Part shown: one piece after another, positions 25,299-33,316 of the stretch | Position numbering within the stretch: the first letter of the stretch is position 1 | Layout: each line of letters opens with the position of its first letter | Assembly: GCA_903858875.1 (NCBI GenBank) | Contig: CAIOKP010000317.1 | Span: 1 to 36,796 of the forward strand | Source: an uncultured Sphingomonadales bacterium | GTDB lineage: Bacteria > Pseudomonadota > Alphaproteobacteria > Sphingomonadales > Sphingomonadaceae | Length of the DNA: 36,796 nt | Reading direction: 5' to 3' | Made by a program: the position numbers and the translations under genes | Notes under the pieces: generated by a model | What the model was told of the DNA's origin: nothing | Databases searched by the model: none | The model's input: the letters and a program-made list of their open reading frames with translations, nothing else

Positions 25299-26188
25299 TC
25301 GAGGAATTTCCGAACCAGCAGCGTCAACCGCGCCGGTTCGGCTTTGCACGAAAGCTGCTTTTTCTGGTCGGTGCCTTTGCGCTGGGTGCCGGGGCGATGG
25401 GCATTGGCGCGTGGAGCAATGGCTGGCGGCCGGTAGACTGGCCGCTGTCGGTGGTCCATCCATTGCCAGCGCCGCCCCCTGTTGCGCTCTCTGCCGAGGC
25501 GCCGCCAACCGAGGCTGGGCTCGCGGCCCGGATCGCCATGCTCGATCAAAAGCTGAGCCGCATCGAAGGCGAGGCCAAGGCAGCGGCGGCCAATGCCGGC
25601 CGCGCCGAAGCCTTGCTGGTCGCGGTTGCCACCCGCCGCGCCATCGAACGTGGCACGCCGCTCGGCTATCTCGAAGGGCAATTGCGACTGCGGTTTGGTG
25701 AGGCCTTGCCCAATGTTGTCGCCACGATCATCGCATCGACGCATAATCCGGTCACACTCGATCACCTGACGACGCGGCTGGAAATCCTTGCGCCGCAATT
25801 GACCGGCCCGGATGATCAGACAACCTGGTCACGGGTGCGCCATGATCTGTCGGGCCTGTTCGTCTTGCACAGCAATTCTGGCGGCGCGGCGCCCAGCCCC
25901 AAGGTGCGGCTCGACCATGCGCGGCTGTGCCTGAAGGAAGGGCGGATCGAGGATGCCATCGCCGATGTCCGCCTGTTGCCAGGGGCAAAGGTCGCGCAGG
26001 ATTGGCTGGCCGACGCGCGGCGGTTTGCCGATGTCGGCCATGCGCTGGATGCGCTTGACACAGCCGCGCTGCTCGAGCCCAAATTGTTGCGGGACGGCGG
26101 CGGCAAGCCGATCGAGCAGGCCAGCCCCGTCGCCGCCCCGCCCGTGATCACAACCACCGCAACGCCGGCGGCAACAGCGCCGCGCTAA
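25295..26188 (+). CDS. Mitofilin-like (COG4223-type) membrane protein
   Basis: A 297-residue protein with a basic N-terminus, one membrane segment (about 20-42: LLFLVGAFALGAGAMGIGAW), a Pro-rich stretch, a coiled-coil segment (about 70-105: ARIAMLDQKLSRIEGEAKAA), and a helical C-terminal domain ending in an Ala/Thr/Pro-rich tail. In alphaproteobacteria the bacterial relative of mitochondrial Mic60 lies directly after the haem genes, and this position, anchor plus coiled coil and C-terminal domain fit that. It is shorter than typical Mic60-like proteins, mostly in the coiled coil. The call rests partly on context. Its stop overlaps the convergent UbiH-type gene by 4 bp. Confidence 0.6.
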   Translation: MIEEFPNQQRQPRRFGFARKLLFLVGAFALGAGAMGIGAWSNGWRPVDWPLSVVHPLPAPPPVALSAEAPPTEAGLAARIAMLDQKLSRIEGEAKAAAANAGRAEALLVAVATRRAIERGTPLGYLEGQLRLRFGEALPNVVATIIASTHNPVTLDHLTTRLEILAPQLTGPDDQTTWSRVRHDLSGLFVLHSNSGGAAPSPKVRLDHARLCLKEGRIEDAIADVRLLPGAKVAQDWLADARRFADVGHALDALDTAALLEPKLLRDGGGKPIEQASPVAAPPVITTTATPAATAPR

Positions 26189-27429
26189 CCCTGCAATAGC
26201 GTCGGCAATTTGCCCGAGAGGCCACGCGCCTCGTTCATAAAGAAAGTCTTGAGCGTCGGCATCCGCTGCACCGCGCCCATGCCCAACCGGCGCACCGCCG
26301 ATGCCGTCCGCCCCGGCACCCCGAACAGGCGCACAATGCCGTCCATCACGCTCATCGTCGTAAACGTGTCGAGCGAGCGCCAGCGTTCATAGCGCGCCAA
26401 CACTTGCGCATCCCCCGGCTCCAACCCCAGCCGCATCCCTTCGGCCAGCACCTCGACCAAGGCGCCGACATCGCGCAGGCCAAGGTTCAACCCCTGCCCC
26501 GCGATCGGGTGCATACCATGCGCCGCATCGCCGACCAGCGCCAAGCGGTCGCCCACGATGCGCGTCGCATTCTGGAAACTGAGCGGATAGGCGATCCGCT
26601 TGGCGATCAATTCGAGCCCGCCGAACAATCCGTCCATTCGCTTGGCGACTTCGGCCAGAAAGGCGGCATCCGACAGGCCCATCACACCCTTGGCGTCCTT
26701 GGCCGGCACGGTCCAGACCAGCGCGCTACGATGCCGGTATCCATTGGCGGTCTCTGCTGGCAAATCGTTCAGCGGCAATAACGCAAACGGCCCCGCCGCA
26801 TAGAAGATCTCCCACGCGACATTGTCATGCGGCTTTTCATGCGCCAGTCCGGCGACAATGGCGTGATGGTGATAATCCCACGCGACCAGCCCGATGCCTT
26901 CCTCGTCCCGGGTCGGCGACCGGCGCCCCTCGGCTCCGATCAGCACGCTGCCCGGTAACACCCGGCCATCGTCCAACGTGACCGACGCGCCATGGGGGCC
27001 GCGTTCACGCTTCACCGCCTCGACGCCGGTGTGCCAGGCAATCGCCGGTTCCGCCCGCGCCGCGTCAAACAGCGCGAGGCGGATATCGCGATTGGCGTAC
27101 ATCCGACCGAGCGATCCCTCGCCCGGCTTGGGCTGAAAATCGATCCGGCCAGGGCGCATCGCATCGGTCACCGCAATCGACCCGATCGGGCATCCCAGCG
27201 GTGTCAGCGCCGCCTCCAGCCCGATGTTGCAGAACAGGTTCCAGCTCGCCGCCGAAATCGCCGAGGCGCGACCATCCACGCCCTCCGCGGTCAGATCGGC
27301 GGGATCGGCCCGCTCCACCACATGGGATGTGATGCCCTGACGGGCGGCGGCGATGGCCAGCGTCATCCCGACGAGGCCACCACCCAGAACGATCAGATCG
27401 CGGCGATCCGCTCCGGCTGAGTCTTGCAT
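26185..27429 (-). CDS. UbiH/UbiF/COQ6-family FAD monooxygenase
   Basis: A 414-residue flavoprotein hydroxylase, probably of ubiquinone synthesis. Rossmann motif GGGLVG lies at 16-21 (DLIVLGGGLVGMTLA); VDGRASAISAASWNLF is the family DG-type region; GRVLPGSVLIGAEGRRSPTR is the second FAD motif; DRLALVGDAAHGMHPIAGQG (GD motif) and LNLGLRDV close the site. Which ring position it hydroxylates cannot be told; alphaproteobacteria often use UbiL/UbiM-type homologues, so no symbol is given. It precedes the phosphatase gene by about 20 bp in the same direction, so they may be cotranscribed, although that gene starts upstream of this one. Confidence 0.88.
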   Translation of the reverse strand: MQDSAGADRRDLIVLGGGLVGMTLAIAAARQGITSHVVERADPADLTAEGVDGRASAISAASWNLFCNIGLEAALTPLGCPIGSIAVTDAMRPGRIDFQPKPGEGSLGRMYANRDIRLALFDAARAEPAIAWHTGVEAVKRERGPHGASVTLDDGRVLPGSVLIGAEGRRSPTRDEEGIGLVAWDYHHHAIVAGLAHEKPHDNVAWEIFYAAGPFALLPLNDLPAETANGYRHRSALVWTVPAKDAKGVMGLSDAAFLAEVAKRMDGLFGGLELIAKRIAYPLSFQNATRIVGDRLALVGDAAHGMHPIAGQGLNLGLRDVGALVEVLAEGMRLGLEPGDAQVLARYERWRSLDTFTTMSVMDGIVRLFGVPGRTASAVRRLGMGAVQRMPTLKTFFMNEARGLSGKLPTLLQG

Positions 27430-27451
27430 GACCCGGCCTTACGCCTGTCGC

Positions 27452-29230
27452 TTATTTGCCGCAACTGTCCGCTGGGCCACCGTCGATGTCGAGACAACGC
27501 CCGTCAAACGCGCCCTTTGCCACCGGCAACCCAATCAACGCGGCCAAAGTCGGCGCGATATCCACCGTTTCAACGGGCTGCGGCTGTTCAAGCCCGGTCA
27601 GCCCCTTGCGCCAGAACAGCATCGGCACGCGGCGGTCGTAATCATACGGGCTGCCATGCGTCGTCACCGTGGTGGAATTGGCACCGGGGGTCGAAACCGG
27701 CACAATCGCGCGCTTCAGCACCGAATAGACATCGCCCGACCGCGCCGGATCAAACGAGGCGCGGACGCGTTGCAACATCGTCCAATCCTGCGGATGGCCG
27801 ATCGGATAGGGCGTCGCGGCGATTTGGGCATGGGTGAACACCATCGCGACCTGTGGATTGGCGCTCAGCTTTTCGACCAGCCGGTCCGCGATTTTCGCGC
27901 GGGTTTCGGCGGGCAGCGCCGGGCTGATCCAGTAATCACCGAAAAGCCCTTCGGAACACACGATATTGGCGGGCGAGGCCGGGCTGTCGGGGCCAGGATT
28001 GCACGGCGGCAGGACCTGAGTGAGGCCCAGTTCGCCGGCAATCGCCTTGCCGATGGTTTCGCCATACAGGTCGGTTTCGGCACGCCGCGCCTCGGGATCG
28101 CCCTGTTCACGCAACCGTTCGGGCAAGTCGATGCCGCCATGGTCGGCGGTCAACACCACCGCATAGTCGAGCCCCGCCGCATCGAGCTTGGCAAAGAACG
28201 CGCCCAGCTTCTGGTCGAGCTGTTCCATCTGGATGCACATTTCGACACCCTCGGTACCAAAGGCATGGCCGATGTAATCGGTGGCCGACAGGCTGACCGA
28301 CAACATATCGGGCGCCTGACCCCGGCCAAGCTTCATCTCGCCAACAAGGCCGGCGGCGATGTCCAGCGTGACGGCATCGGCGCGGGGTGAATATTTGAAT
28401 TGATCGCCGGGCTTGTGTTCATAATCATTGGTATCGATGGCAAAGCGCCCGGTGCCAACGGTTACTGCGCCTGCCTTGATCGGCCGATTGCGCGCCGCAC
28501 ACCACGCGGGCGCGACCATCGCGGGGGCCCCCTTGGTCACCAGACCGAGGATCTTCATGTTGGCGTCAAGCACCGCCGGGGCCAGTGTCACGCCGTTGAA
28601 CGAGGAAAAGCCTTGCGCCGTGTACCAATAGCCTGCGTCGATGGCGTGGCCACCCATCATCGCCACGGCGCGGTCCTTGACCGACACGGCAACGTTGCGG
28701 CTTTCGGGCCACTGCTGCTTCATCCGCTCGCCCAGCGTCGGCACCTTGAGATGCACCGCCGAGACGACCGGATCGCGTGAACTGCTGTCCTTGTCGGCCT
28801 CGTTTTCGGCGCAATAGACGCGCTTGTCGGCGCGGGTCAGGGTCAGGTCATACCAATTGTTGGCAATGATGCCTGTGCGACCGGGGTGTGCGCCGGTCAG
28901 GATCGTCGAATGGCCGGGGCAGGTTTCGGTCGCCGCATGGCTCTGAAACCCGTTGGCGAACACCGCGCCTTGTGTCAGCCGAGCAAAACCGCCGGTAAAG
29001 TGGCTGCGATATTGGGCGAACAGATCGGCGGAAAATTGGTCAATCGCGATGGCGACCAGCAACTTTGGCGGGCCCTTGGGCGCGACCGCGATGGGCGCTG
29101 CGTGGACGACATGCTTTTTGGCCGGCCCAGCGGTGGCGGGCTGGACCCATGCCAGCGCCGTTGCCCCCACCGCCAACAGTGCAATCAGGCGTCGCGTAGC
29201 GGTCGAAAGGGCATCGCTGGTATTCACCAC
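27452..29230 (-). CDS. PhoK/PafA-type alkaline phosphatase, exported
   Basis: A 592-residue enzyme. From GTG 29230 (AAGGAA 6 nt upstream; the next GTG at 29227 is also possible) a signal peptide runs ATRRLIALLAVGATALAW to PATAG. Metal ligand Asp63 sits in AIDQFSADLF; the threonine nucleophile is about 103 in TETCPGHSTILTG; ANNWYD follows; K185-D-R187 in SVKDRAVAMMGG corresponds to the Lys/Arg pair that marks phosphate-monoesterase PafA/SPAP enzymes; TADHGG supplies late metal ligands. It releases phosphate from organic monoesters in the periplasm or outside. It resembles the Sphingomonas PhoK. No convincing Pho box was found upstream. Confidence 0.88.
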   Translation of the reverse strand: MVNTSDALSTATRRLIALLAVGATALAWVQPATAGPAKKHVVHAAPIAVAPKGPPKLLVAIAIDQFSADLFAQYRSHFTGGFARLTQGAVFANGFQSHAATETCPGHSTILTGAHPGRTGIIANNWYDLTLTRADKRVYCAENEADKDSSSRDPVVSAVHLKVPTLGERMKQQWPESRNVAVSVKDRAVAMMGGHAIDAGYWYTAQGFSSFNGVTLAPAVLDANMKILGLVTKGAPAMVAPAWCAARNRPIKAGAVTVGTGRFAIDTNDYEHKPGDQFKYSPRADAVTLDIAAGLVGEMKLGRGQAPDMLSVSLSATDYIGHAFGTEGVEMCIQMEQLDQKLGAFFAKLDAAGLDYAVVLTADHGGIDLPERLREQGDPEARRAETDLYGETIGKAIAGELGLTQVLPPCNPGPDSPASPANIVCSEGLFGDYWISPALPAETRAKIADRLVEKLSANPQVAMVFTHAQIAATPYPIGHPQDWTMLQRVRASFDPARSGDVYSVLKRAIVPVSTPGANSTTVTTHGSPYDYDRRVPMLFWRKGLTGLEQPQPVETVDIAPTLAALIGLPVAKGAFDGRCLDIDGGPADSCGK

Positions 29231-29352
29231 AGGGCGTTCCTTGCTAATTGGCCGGATCATCGGCACATCATGATGACGCGGCGCTTTCGTTGGGGCAAGA
29301 GGGCCGTCATGGCACGACCGTATTGCCGCACCCCGTCGGAGTAAATACCGTA

Positions 29353-31467
29353 ATGAAATCGTCGCGCTCGCATCGCTATCCCCGCCGTGTTGCGGATTTG
29401 TGGCAAGCTCTGTTGGGGTTGATAATCGCCGCGATGATCGGCACCGTTTCGGCACGGGCGGCCGATGCGCCACCGGCGGGAGGCGCCAATCATATTGCCG
29501 CGCAACTGCTTGCCGAACGCCCCGTTGCCGCCGGACAGACGGTGACGCTGGCGATCCATTTCACCCCGGCGGTCGGCTATCATGGCTATTGGTTGAACCC
29601 GGGCGATGCGGGGTTTGGCACGCGGCTGGAATGGACCGGGGCGGGCCATGCGGGTGAGCCGCAATATCCAGTGCCCGAAACGCTGTTGATTTCCGGCCTG
29701 ATGAACCATGTGTTCCAAACCGATTATGCGTTGTTGGTGCCCTATACCATTCCGGCCAATGCCCGCGCTGGCGAGACCTTGCCGGTTGCCGTGGCGGCGG
29801 ATTGGCTGGCCTGTACCGAAACGATGTGTGTGCCAGAAAACGCCCGGTTGACCACGGTTGTCAGCGTCGCTGGCCCGGGTACGCCGGCGCATTCCGACCC
29901 GCGATTTGATGCCTGGCGAGCGAAATTGCCCGCGCCATTGGGCGCAGAGGCGCATTTCGCCATCGAGGGCGACCATCTGCGGCTTGCCATCCCCTTTCCG
30001 GCCAGCGGCGTGATCGATCATCCGCACCTGTTCGTCGCGACCGATGGGGCGGCCGCCTATGCCGCGCCGCAAGGTTTTGCGCGGCTGGGCGATATGTTGC
30101 TGGTCACGTTGAAGCGGGCCGGGGCGAAGGGCCCCGGATCGCTGGGCGGTGTGTTGCGCTTGAATGCGGCGGGCGATGGGGTCGCGTTTGCCGCAACGCC
30201 GGGGACGGTGCCGGTGGGCGGCACGCCCCTCGCCGGGGGGGATGATACAACGACAAAATTGCCTGGGCTCCCGTGGTTGGTGTTGGCGGCGCTGGGGGGT
30301 GGGTTGCTGCTCAACATCATGCCGTGTGTGTTTCCGATCCTGTCGCTGAAAGCGCTGTCGCTGGCCCGTGCCGGCGAATCGCAAGCCGAGGCGCGGGCCG
30401 AGGGACTTGCCTATTCGGCCGGCGTGATTGTCGCCTGTGCGTCGCTCGGCGCGCTGTTGTTGACTTTGCGGGCAGGCGGCGAGCAGGTCGGCTGGGCGTT
30501 CCAGTTGCAGGAACCGCGCGTGGTCGCGGCCTTGCTGTTGTTGTCGGTGGGGATCACCGCCAATTTGCTGGGCCTGTTTGAATTTTCGGTGCCGGGCTTT
30601 GCCACAAAGGGCAACGGGGTCGGGCAAAAAAGCACGATCAACGGCGCCTTTGCCACAGGCTTGCTGGCGGCCTTTGTCGCCACCCCCTGCACCGGCCCGT
30701 TCATGGCCAGCGCGATGGGCGCGGCGCTCTTGCTGCCGGTTGCGTCAGGGATGCTGTTGTTCGTGGCACTGGGCGTCGGGATCGCCTTGCCGTTTCTGGC
30801 GATTGCCTTTGTGCCGGCGCTGCGCCGGGCGTTGCCACGGCCAGGCGCGTGGATGAACTGGTTTCGCCGGATCATGGCGGTGCCGATGGGACTGACCGCG
30901 CTGGCGCTGTTGTGGCTGGCCAGCCGGTTGGGCAGTTGGTCGTTTGCCGGGGCGTGTTTGGTCCTGGCGATTGTGGTGATCGCGGTGCTGGCGATGGTCG
31001 GTGATGGCCAGCGCAAGGGGCTGGGCCGCGGACGACAGGCGGCGGGTATGCTGTTGGCGTTGGCCGGCGCGGCAGCGATCCTGTTGCCCCACACCGTCCG
31101 CACCCCCGATGCCGAGGCACCCGAAGTATTGGCCGCACAGGCCTTCAGCGAGGCGGCCTTGGGCGCGGCGCGCGCGGCGGGTCATCCGGTGTTTGCCTAT
31201 TTCACCGCCGATTGGTGCCTGACCTGCAAGGTGAACGAGCGCATTGCGATCGAGCGTGAGACAACGCGCGATGCCTTTGCCAAGGCGGGTGTCGTGGTGT
31301 TGAAGGGCGATTGGACCCGGCGTGATCCGGCGATCACCCGGTACCTGACGACACAGGGGGCAGCGGGGGTGCCGCTGTATGTCTGGTATCCGGCGGGCGG
31401 CGCGGCGCAAAAACTGCCGCAAGTGCTGACGCCAGCGGCATTGGCCGCTTTGCCCGCGGGGAAATAG
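29353..31467 (+). CDS. dsbD: DsbD-family thiol:disulfide interchange protein
   Basis: A 704-residue protein. A signal peptide (about 17-36) leads to a periplasmic domain of roughly 280 residues with WLACTETMCVPENA, a paired-cysteine element like the DsbD/ScsB N-terminal domain. The membrane domain has about eight segments, with key cysteines in NIMPCVFPILSLK and ATPCTGPFMASAMG. The C-terminal thioredoxin domain carries CLTC at 622-625 in FTADWCLTCKVNE. It moves electrons from cytoplasmic thioredoxin to periplasmic thiols, for instance for cytochrome c maturation. GGAG lies 11 nt before ATG 29353. Symbol used by family; ScsB-like naming is possible. Confidence 0.88.
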   Translation: MKSSRSHRYPRRVADLWQALLGLIIAAMIGTVSARAADAPPAGGANHIAAQLLAERPVAAGQTVTLAIHFTPAVGYHGYWLNPGDAGFGTRLEWTGAGHAGEPQYPVPETLLISGLMNHVFQTDYALLVPYTIPANARAGETLPVAVAADWLACTETMCVPENARLTTVVSVAGPGTPAHSDPRFDAWRAKLPAPLGAEAHFAIEGDHLRLAIPFPASGVIDHPHLFVATDGAAAYAAPQGFARLGDMLLVTLKRAGAKGPGSLGGVLRLNAAGDGVAFAATPGTVPVGGTPLAGGDDTTTKLPGLPWLVLAALGGGLLLNIMPCVFPILSLKALSLARAGESQAEARAEGLAYSAGVIVACASLGALLLTLRAGGEQVGWAFQLQEPRVVAALLLLSVGITANLLGLFEFSVPGFATKGNGVGQKSTINGAFATGLLAAFVATPCTGPFMASAMGAALLLPVASGMLLFVALGVGIALPFLAIAFVPALRRALPRPGAWMNWFRRIMAVPMGLTALALLWLASRLGSWSFAGACLVLAIVVIAVLAMVGDGQRKGLGRGRQAAGMLLALAGAAAILLPHTVRTPDAEAPEVLAAQAFSEAALGAARAAGHPVFAYFTADWCLTCKVNERIAIERETTRDAFAKAGVVVLKGDWTRRDPAITRYLTTQGAAGVPLYVWYPAGGAAQKLPQVLTPAALAALPAGK

Positions 31468-31484
31468 CGACCCCCCAGCGGGAT

Positions 31485-31498
31485 TTGACACCAATCAA
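31485..31498 (+). promoter_or_regulatory. FNR/FixK-type box 1
   Basis: TTGAC, ACCA, ATCAA: a match to TTGAY-N4-RTCAA, the consensus for FNR/FixK/Anr regulators. It lies 18 bp after the dsbD stop. Its centre (31491.5) is 22 bp, about two helical turns, upstream of the second box, so two dimers would bind on the same face of the DNA. Relative to the proposed transcription start near 31555 it sits at -63.5, a class I position. Confidence 0.65.
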
Positions 31499-31499
31499 A

Positions 31500-31527
31500 C
31501 CGCGCCTTGATAACGATCAAGGCGCGG
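31500..31527 (+). promoter_or_regulatory. FNR/FixK-type box 2 within a perfect 12-bp palindrome
   Basis: TTGAT (31507-31511), AACG, ATCAA (31516-31520) is a perfect FNR box. The symmetry extends outward by CCGCGCC on the left and GGCGCGG on the right, giving 12-bp perfect arms. Its centre (31513.5) is 41.5 bp before the proposed start at 31555, the class II activating position. As RNA, the same arms would form a strong hairpin behind dsbD, without a U-tract. Confidence 0.7.
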
Positions 31528-31554
31528 CATTTATGCGCCCGTTATCACCGCCCA

Positions 31555-31664
31555 AAGCCCGGCGGCGGCAGACGTTACCGCCGGCGCGCGTTTTGTAACT
31601 TGCGGACTTTCAAATTTCTCCCCGCCTCGGACGGCTGCCGATTTCGTCAGCCGTCCTTTTTTTT
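31555..31664 (+). ncRNA. Candidate FNR-regulated small RNA between dsbD and hemN
   Basis: No coding frame fits this gap. A -10-like TATCAC (31543-31548) lies at the right distance from the FNR box, predicting a start at an A near 31555. The transcript would have a 5' hairpin, CCGGCGG (31559-31565) with CCGCCGG (31578-31584); an open stretch of about 40 nt ending in CU-rich TTTCTCCCCGCC (31614-31625), which is complementary to Shine-Dalgarno-like GGGGAG; and a 3' intrinsic terminator with eight T. This hairpin, open C-rich region and Rho-independent end is the usual build of Hfq-type trans-acting sRNAs. Alternative: it is merely the 3' UTR of dsbD. No expression evidence is available. Confidence 0.5.
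31629..31664 (+). terminator. Strong intrinsic terminator (plus strand)
   Basis: GGACGGCTG (31629-31637) pairs perfectly with CAGCCGTCC (31648-31656) around a 10-nt loop, followed immediately by eight T (31657-31664). It is unidirectional: the minus strand has no T-tract after the stem, so it does not serve convergent hemN. It would end the proposed small RNA and any read-through from dsbD. Confidence 0.9.
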
Positions 31665-31689
31665 GCGACATCGCGCGACCTGGGCGGAA

Positions 31690-33003
31690 TTACACAGCTG
31701 AGCTGAACCGGCGCACCGAATCCTGGCGATAGGGATCAAACAGCGCGGACATGGTGCGCACATAGGGCAGCCCACCCGGCGCAATCGACAGCCGCCCAGC
31801 CTCTAGCGTCGCCAGCCCCCGGTCGAGAAACGGCGCCAGATCGGGCAGCATCTGCAGAGCGCGCTCCGTGCCGATCTGCGCCGCGCCCTGACACATCAGG
31901 CCGTTGATGATCGCGCCCAATTCCTGATCCATCGCACTGCGCCGGACGCCGCCGACGCCGGACAGATGGTCCTGCGACAACAACATGCGATACCGCCCGG
32001 CGTTCTTTTCGTTCTGGACAATCCGGTCGGGAAAGCACGAGATCGCCGACGCGCCAAGGCCGATCAGCACCGGCGCCGGGTCCTCGGTAAAGCCCTGAAA
32101 ATTGCGGTGTAGCCGGCCCGCCACCGTCGCCTGCGCAAGGCTGTCGCCCGGCAGCGCAAAATGGTCGAACCCGACCGGCACATATCCCTGACCGGTCAGG
32201 AATGTATAGCCCTTGTCGGCCATCTGAAACCGCTCGGCCTGCCCCGGCAGCGCGCTGTCGTCGATGCGGCGCTGGCGCGGCAACATATGCGGCACATGGG
32301 CGTAACCGAACAGCGCAATGCGGTCGGCGCCCATCTCGCTGGCGCGGGTCAGGCTATGTTCCAGCATCGCCCAATCCTGTCCAGGCAGGCCATACATCAG
32401 GTCGTAATTGAGCGAGGTGATCCCCGCATCGCGCAACATCGCGGTGGTATATTCGATCGTGCTTTCGGGTTGAACCCGGCCAATCGCCGCCTGCAAACCG
32501 GGGTCAAATGTCTGCACCCCAAGGCTGGCGCGCGTGACGCCAACCCGGGCCAGCACATCGCCCCACGCCGGGGTCAGCGTGCGCGGATCGAGTTCGATCG
32601 ACCACACCGGGGCCTCCAACGCGAAATGCACGGTCAGCGCATCGCATAGCCGGACAAATTCGGTTGGCGAAATGGCGTTAGGGCTGCCGCCGCCAAATGC
32701 GATGCGCTTTACCCGGATGCGCCCGTCGAGCCGAGGCCCGATGAGCGCGATTTCGCGCGTCAGCGCGTCGAGATAGCTCGCCAACCGCTGGCGTTTATTG
32801 GCCGCACCGGTATTGCACCCGCAATACCAGCATATTTTCTCGCAAAATGGGATGTGGACGTAGAGCGAAACATCGCCCGACGTTTGGCGCAACGCCTCGT
32901 CAAGGTCATCCGCCCCCACCGCCGGCGTAAACTCGGCAGCGGTCGGAAAGCTGGTGTAGCGCGGCACAGGCCGGGCCAACAGTTCAGGGTAATAAGGCCA
33001 CAT
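31690..33003 (-). CDS. hemN: Oxygen-independent coproporphyrinogen III oxidase
   Basis: A 437-residue radical SAM enzyme that decarboxylates coproporphyrinogen III to protoporphyrinogen IX without oxygen. The [4Fe-4S] cysteines are C54, C58 and C61 (HIPFCEKICWYCGCN); RYTSFPTAAEF at the N-terminus, FGGGSPNAIS for SAM binding, and YDLMYGLPGQ follow; GLGASAISCFP is characteristic of true HemN rather than HemW. It is 79 bp after the Cys-rich gene in the cbb3 maturation cluster, which fits demand for haem at low oxygen. I find no convincing FNR box directly before it, so it is probably cotranscribed with the cco genes. Confidence 0.95.
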   Translation of the reverse strand: MWPYYPELLARPVPRYTSFPTAAEFTPAVGADDLDEALRQTSGDVSLYVHIPFCEKICWYCGCNTGAANKRQRLASYLDALTREIALIGPRLDGRIRVKRIAFGGGSPNAISPTEFVRLCDALTVHFALEAPVWSIELDPRTLTPAWGDVLARVGVTRASLGVQTFDPGLQAAIGRVQPESTIEYTTAMLRDAGITSLNYDLMYGLPGQDWAMLEHSLTRASEMGADRIALFGYAHVPHMLPRQRRIDDSALPGQAERFQMADKGYTFLTGQGYVPVGFDHFALPGDSLAQATVAGRLHRNFQGFTEDPAPVLIGLGASAISCFPDRIVQNEKNAGRYRMLLSQDHLSGVGGVRRSAMDQELGAIINGLMCQGAAQIGTERALQMLPDLAPFLDRGLATLEAGRLSIAPGGLPYVRTMSALFDPYRQDSVRRFSSAV

Positions 33004-33082
33004 GACGATCCAGATGCGACAAATTGCCCCAGGCTTCTTTGCGCCGGATCAAGCGCGGATCATGCGTTGAAAAATCTGCCTG

Positions 33083-33316
33083 TCAACAGCACCGCTTGGC
33101 CCGTTTCCGCTCGCCGCCCGCGTGGCACCCCTTGGCGCAACAGCCGGGCTGTTCGCGGCCGGGGATGTCCTGCGGCCCGACCGGCACGCTGATCGTGCGG
33201 GTCAGGCCGTCGCCGGTGCATAGTGGCGCGAACAAGCGCGATCGGGCCGAGGCCGGCGCCGCATTCAATGCCGCTGGCACCATCGCCACTATCCCGAAAA
33301 GATGGATCAGCTTCAT
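33083..33316 (-). CDS. Small exported Cys-rich protein coupled to ccoS
   Basis: A 77-residue protein. Residues 1-24 form a Sec signal peptide (MKLIHLFGIVAMVPAALNAA, then PASA). The mature part has RLFAPLCTGDG, then a proline-rich segment, and ends GCCAKGCHAGGERKRAKRCC: six cysteines and one histidine in about 50 residues. The ATG overlaps the ccoS stop (ATGA), so it is translated together with the cbb3 assembly genes. Clustered Cys/His residues suggest metal or haem handling, or disulfide bonds, in the periplasm; I do not recognise a named family. Its conserved appearance and coupling argue that it is a real gene. Confidence 0.72.
   Translation of the reverse strand: MKLIHLFGIVAMVPAALNAAPASARSRLFAPLCTGDGLTRTISVPVGPQDIPGREQPGCCAKGCHAGGERKRAKRCC

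Noticed and set aside
29290..29345. Pho-box-like CCGTCAT in the phosphatase/dsbD gap
   Set aside because: Only one half-site fits; the second repeat expected 11 bp later does not match.
33039..33052. FNR-like site before hemN (TTGAT, CCGG, CGCAA)
   Set aside because: Two of ten consensus positions fail, and at -41.5 it would put the transcription start on the hemN start codon.
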